A stretch of DNA of 10,131 nucleotides from an uncultured Collinsella sp. (GTDB lineage: Bacteria; Actinomycetota; Coriobacteriia; Coriobacteriales; Coriobacteriaceae), in assembly GCA_900554585.1 (NCBI GenBank), contig USHS01000028.1, positions 1 to 10,131 on the forward strand, in the 5' to 3' direction. Numbering within the stretch: the stretch's first letter is position 1; the number at the start of each line of letters is the position of its first letter. A program made the translations under genes and the position numbers. Positions 7,752 to 10,131 of this stretch are shown here, in pieces. The notes below the pieces were generated by a model. The model was given only the letters and a program-made list of their open reading frames with translations. It ran no database searches and was not told where the DNA came from.

Positions 7752-9056
7752 ATGGCCAAGAGCAGATACGCCGATGCCACCAAGGCCGCTCGCAGGGCCG
7801 CGATGTCTGCCCACAAAGTCACGGCTGCGGCGAATGCTGGCAACGCCGACGGGTCTGCGCGGCCGACTGCCAGCGCTGCCACCGAGCCCGCCCGCGATGC
7901 CCGTCGCGACGAGCTGACACACGTGGACGCCAAGGGTGAGGTTCGCATGGTCGACGTGTCTGACAAGGCCGAGACCCATCGCATTGCCATCGCCGAGGGC
8001 ACCATCCTCATGCATCCCGAGACGCAGGCCATGGTGCTGCAGGACCGCGCCAAAAAGGGCGACGTGCTTGCTTGCGCGCGCGTGGCGGGCATCATGGCCA
8101 TCAAACGCACGAGCGACATCATCCCCATGTGTCATCCATTGCTCATTACCAAGAGCAAGTGCGACATTGCGCCCATCGCTCCGGCGGGGACGCCGGCCGA
8201 GGACGTGCCCGAGGGCTGGGCACCGGCGCGCACGGACGGGCAGGTTGGCTTTCACGTGCTGGTTACGGCGGGCGTGACGGGCAAGACGGGTATCGAGATG
8301 GAGGCCCTGACCGGCGCGAGCGCTGCGTGCCTAACGATCTACGACATGTGCAAGGCCGTCGATCGCGGCATGGAGATCGTCGACGTGCGCCTGCTGCACA
8401 AGGAGGGCGGCCGCTCGGGCGTGTGGGATCGCGCAGAGCGTCAGGCCGCTGCCGTTGAGGCCGTGGCCGCTGACGGTGCCGCGTTCGCAAGCGCACCCGT
8501 CGCCGTCGCGTCCGCAGCTCCCACTCCGGCCGTCCCCGCGATCGCGTTTATCGGCTACCAGAACTCGGGCAAGACTACGCTCGTCGAGAAGGTTATCGCC
8601 GAGCTCACCCGCCGCGGCCTGCGCGTGGGTTCGCTCAAACATCATGGGCATCACGGCTTTGATATCGATGTGCCCGCTAAGGACACCTGGCGCCATCACC
8701 AAGCCGGATCCAAGCACGTGGGCCTCATCTGCGCCACGCGCTGGGCGGAGTACGCCGACACGCGCGAGGAGGACGAGATGCCCGCGCGCGAGCTGCTGTC
8801 GCGCTACAACGATGTCGACGTGGTGATCATCGAGGGCTACAAGACCGAGGGCTTCGACAACATCGTGGTCGCGCGCTCCGGTGTCGACCGTCTGCGCGGC
8901 AAGAGCTCGCTCGACCTGGTCGATGGCCACACGTTGGCCCTTGCCTGCAACGAAGCCCTGGCGCGTCAGGCCTTCGATGCCGGCTTTGCGACCCGAGCCA
9001 TCAACATCAACGACGCCCGAGCTATCTGCGACCTCATCCAAGACCATCTGGCCTAA
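7752..9056 (+). CDS. moaC-mobB: MoaC-MobB fusion (cyclic pyranopterin monophosphate synthase / Mo-cofactor nucleotide adaptor)
   Basis: This 434-aa protein joins two Moco enzymes. An Ala-rich head of about 50 residues precedes MoaC, which turns 3',8-cyclo-GTP into cyclic pyranopterin monophosphate. MoaC begins at LTHVDAKGEVRMVDVSDKAE. It has MCHPL (His128), KTGIEMEALTG and TIYDMCKAV (Asp198, Lys201), matching the catalytic residues of E. coli MoaC (His77, Glu112/114, Asp128, Lys131). The spacing from His128 to Asp198 is 70, not 51, so an insertion of about 19 residues lies between (PAGTPAEDVPEGWAPA region). An Ala/Val/Pro-rich linker (about 225-262) leads to MobB, a P-loop GTP-binding partner of MobA in guanine dinucleotide attachment, with GYQNSGKTT (Walker A, Lys274), KHHGHHGFDID and KDTWRHHQAGS, DVVIIEGYK. 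The reading frame is continuous with no stop at the junction. No mobA, moaD, moaE or moeA is in the window. Confidence 0.93.
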   Translation: MAKSRYADATKAARRAAMSAHKVTAAANAGNADGSARPTASAATEPARDARRDELTHVDAKGEVRMVDVSDKAETHRIAIAEGTILMHPETQAMVLQDRAKKGDVLACARVAGIMAIKRTSDIIPMCHPLLITKSKCDIAPIAPAGTPAEDVPEGWAPARTDGQVGFHVLVTAGVTGKTGIEMEALTGASAACLTIYDMCKAVDRGMEIVDVRLLHKEGGRSGVWDRAERQAAAVEAVAADGAAFASAPVAVASAAPTPAVPAIAFIGYQNSGKTTLVEKVIAELTRRGLRVGSLKHHGHHGFDIDVPAKDTWRHHQAGSKHVGLICATRWAEYADTREEDEMPARELLSRYNDVDVVIIEGYKTEGFDNIVVARSGVDRLRGKSSLDLVDGHTLALACNEALARQAFDAGFATRAININDARAICDLIQDHLA

Positions 9057-9094
9057 AACCTGCCAAAAAAGACAGGTTAATTTGGCAGGTTTTA
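9054..9094 (+). terminator. Terminator of the moaA / moaC-mobB unit
   Basis: TAAAACCTGCCAAA (9054-9067) pairs perfectly over 14 bp with TTTGGCAGGTTTTA (9081-9094). The left arm begins with the TAA stop codon itself and the right arm ends in TTTT. The A-run on the left and T-run on the right make it usable in both directions. Confidence 0.8.
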
Positions 9095-9112
9095 ACTGGG
9101 CAAACGTCACTT

Positions 9113-9150
9113 CCACCGCAAAGGGGCCAGGCACCTTTGTGGTGGTTTTT
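9113..9150 (+). terminator. Second hairpin with T-run (terminator or REP-like element)
   Basis: CCACCGCAAAGG (9113-9124) pairs with CCTTTGTGGTGG (9134-9145), twelve pairs with one G-U, around a 9-nt loop GGCCAGGCA. TTTTT follows at 9146-9150. It is 19 bases after the previous hairpin, so it is either a back-up terminator or a dispersed element. The GCCAGGCACC-type loop resembles repeat units seen between genes elsewhere, which I cannot test here. Confidence 0.65.
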
Positions 9151-9153
9151 GCT

Positions 9154-9190
9154 TTGGTAGATGGTTGGGACATGCCTTACAATCTACCAA
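9154..9190 (+). promoter_or_regulatory. Promoter of the MFS gene within an inverted repeat (candidate operator)
   Basis: TTGGTA (9154-9159, 4 of 6 of the -35 consensus) is followed after 18 bases by TACAAT (9178-9183, 5 of 6 of the -10). Transcription would start near 9190. TTGGTAGAT (9154-9162) and ATCTACCAA (9182-9190) are perfect 9-bp inverted arms separated by 19 bases, one over the -35 and one over the -10 and start point. That placement suits a repressor whose two half-sites bracket the polymerase site. The arms are visible; repression is inferred. Confidence 0.55.
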
Positions 9191-9197
9191 GTAGTTC

Positions 9198-9308
9198 ATG
9201 ACGGGCGAAAAACGGAGAGAAGGGGCTTGATGCGTCCTTAATGTTTCATGCGGATAGATTGATTTGACAGACAGTGGCGAATGCCCGCCGTCCGCATTCG
9301 TATGAAAC
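9198..9308 (+). other. Structured leader with three overlapping mini-ORFs before the MFS gene
   Basis: Three mini-ORFs follow one another with one-base overlaps: ATG 9198 to TGA 9230 (MTGEKRREGA), ATG 9230 to TAA 9241 (MRP), and ATG 9241 to TGA 9267 (MFHADRLI). The second has a GAAGGGG stretch as a plausible ribosome site. GTTTCAT (9243-9249, inside the third) can pair with ATGAAAC (9302-9308), which directly abuts the AAGGAG ribosome site of the MFS gene. A second stem CGAATGC/GCATTCG (9278-9284 with 9294-9300) fits inside. I recognise no known riboswitch class. The mini-ORFs may be chance. Confidence 0.3.
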
Positions 9309-9319
9309 AAGGAGTCTCC

Positions 9320-10131
9320 ATGCTCGCCTCCCTTTTCTCAAAGCCTCAATCATCGCTGTCCGTGCAGGCCAAGCGCCTGGTGGCGATGCGCTTTCTCATC
9401 TACACCGGTTTTCAGACCAGCTACTTTATCGGCGTCATCGGAACGCTCACCTATGCAGACGATGCCTCGGTCGTGGCGACATCGCTGGCCGTCCTTTTTA
9501 TGAACGTATTCGTGATCTTGGGATCCTTTGCGGGCGGCGCGGCGCTCGATGCTTGGGGCCCGCGCCGTCATTTCTTGCTGAGCATCGTGGGCACGCTGGC
9601 AACCGGCGCGGCGATCCTCGTTTTTGGCAGCGCGGCCGGCATCGTCCTGCTCGGCGCGGTGCTCCTGGGCTTTGTGATGGGGTTCGCCCAGCCCATCGCC
9701 ACATCCTATCCAGCCTACCTCACCGATGATCCCGTCGAGCTCAAAGACATCAACTCCGCCATCGCCATGTTCTCAAACGTGAGTATTATCGTCGGACCCA
9801 CGTTGGGTGGCTTTCTCGCGGCGGCTGCGTCGTCGCGCGCGGTGTTTGTGCTCATGATGCTCTTTACCGTGCTGGCGTTCGTCGCCGGCTGGGGCTTTAG
9901 GCCGCAGACCAGCCATGTCGCCGGGGATGCGGATACCGATTCGGCAGAGGAAGGGGAGCGTGCGGGACAAAGCTCCAACCCCAGCACGTCCTCCCGCGCC
10001 ACCTTCGCGGCCAGTATCAAGACGGTCTTTACCAATAGCGTTCTCGCCCTGCTGTTTTGCATCATTTTCCTTTCGAACTTTGGTTATGGCGCCTTCGATC
10101 CGCTGGAGTCGTTCTTCTACCGCGATGTCCT
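9320..10131 (+). CDS. Major facilitator superfamily transporter (3' end outside window)
   Basis: The first 270 residues of an MFS carrier are present. ATG 9320 follows AAGGAG (9309-9314) by five bases. TM1 starts near residue 17 (MRFLIYTGFQTSYFIGVIG). The loop between TM2 and TM3 carries ALDAWGPRR, the DxxGxRR core of MFS motif A. Further hydrophobic segments include FLLSIVGTLATGAAILVFG, IVLLGAVLLGFVMGFAQPI and VFVLMMLFTVLAFVAGW. A hydrophilic, acidic then Ser-rich loop (about residues 197-225, AGDADTDSAEEGERAGQ) corresponds to the central cytoplasmic loop between the two six-helix halves, and TM7 follows (VLALLFCIIFLSNFGYGAF). Substrate is unknown. Neighbouring Moco genes are separated from it by two terminators, so there is no reason to link them. 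Its leader suggests regulated expression. Confidence 0.92.
   Translation, partial: MLASLFSKPQSSLSVQAKRLVAMRFLIYTGFQTSYFIGVIGTLTYADDASVVATSLAVLFMNVFVILGSFAGGAALDAWGPRRHFLLSIVGTLATGAAILVFGSAAGIVLLGAVLLGFVMGFAQPIATSYPAYLTDDPVELKDINSAIAMFSNVSIIVGPTLGGFLAAAASSRAVFVLMMLFTVLAFVAGWGFRPQTSHVAGDADTDSAEEGERAGQSSNPSTSSRATFAASIKTVFTNSVLALLFCIIFLSNFGYGAFDPLESFFYRDV

Noticed and set aside
9264..9269. TTGACA as a -35 for the MFS gene
   Set aside because: A perfect hexamer, but at 16-18 bases downstream there is only GC-rich sequence, with no -10. The TTGGTA/TACAAT pair at 9154-9183 is better.
9274..9729. 151-codon plus-strand frame overlapping the MFS gene start
   Set aside because: It is a shifted-frame shadow: the MFS frame has the ribosome site, hydrophobic helices and motif A, while this frame is Arg/Gly/His-rich.

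Overview
The window looks like chromosomal DNA of a high-GC, actinomycete-type gut anaerobe. A Collinsella-like member of the Coriobacteriia is the best guess, based on protein style, codon use and short palindromic repeats between genes. This assignment is an inference and no database search was possible. There are six substantial genes, two relics and several structured intergenic elements.

Left part (1-3601): the 3' part of an HtrA/DegP-type serine protease with a PDZ domain ends at a strong terminator. A complete NAD-dependent DNA ligase gene (ligA) follows. The LigA N-terminus carries QSSLF, a close match to the beta sliding-clamp binding motif. A bidirectional terminator separates ligA from the convergent gene to its right.

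Middle (3603-5118, minus strand): a MATE-family drug/Na+ antiporter gene has, upstream, a promoter whose spacer is a palindrome of MerR-operator type. Just past its stop lies a start-less 37-codon coding tail that resembles the C-terminus of a MerR/GyrI-type effector-binding domain. Together these suggest an efflux operon that lost its regulator.

Accessory island (5119-6691): a 29-codon relic of an ABC-exporter ATPase stops exactly at the first of two 65-bp imperfect palindromes. The two copies lie in the same orientation and flank a 345-aa protein with an AbiEi-like N-terminus and a DUF559/Vsr-like nuclease-type C-terminus. This is the least explained part of the window.

Right part (6692-10131): moaA is tightly coupled to a moaC::mobB fusion. 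The two proteins cover the first steps (GTP to cyclic pyranopterin monophosphate) and the nucleotide-attachment adaptor of molybdenum cofactor synthesis. The codons for the MoaA C-terminal Gly-Gly also form the Shine-Dalgarno of the next gene. Two hairpins follow. An MFS transporter gene then runs off the window; its leader of about 130 nt holds a promoter inside an inverted repeat, three overlapping mini-ORFs and a stem abutting the ribosome-binding site.
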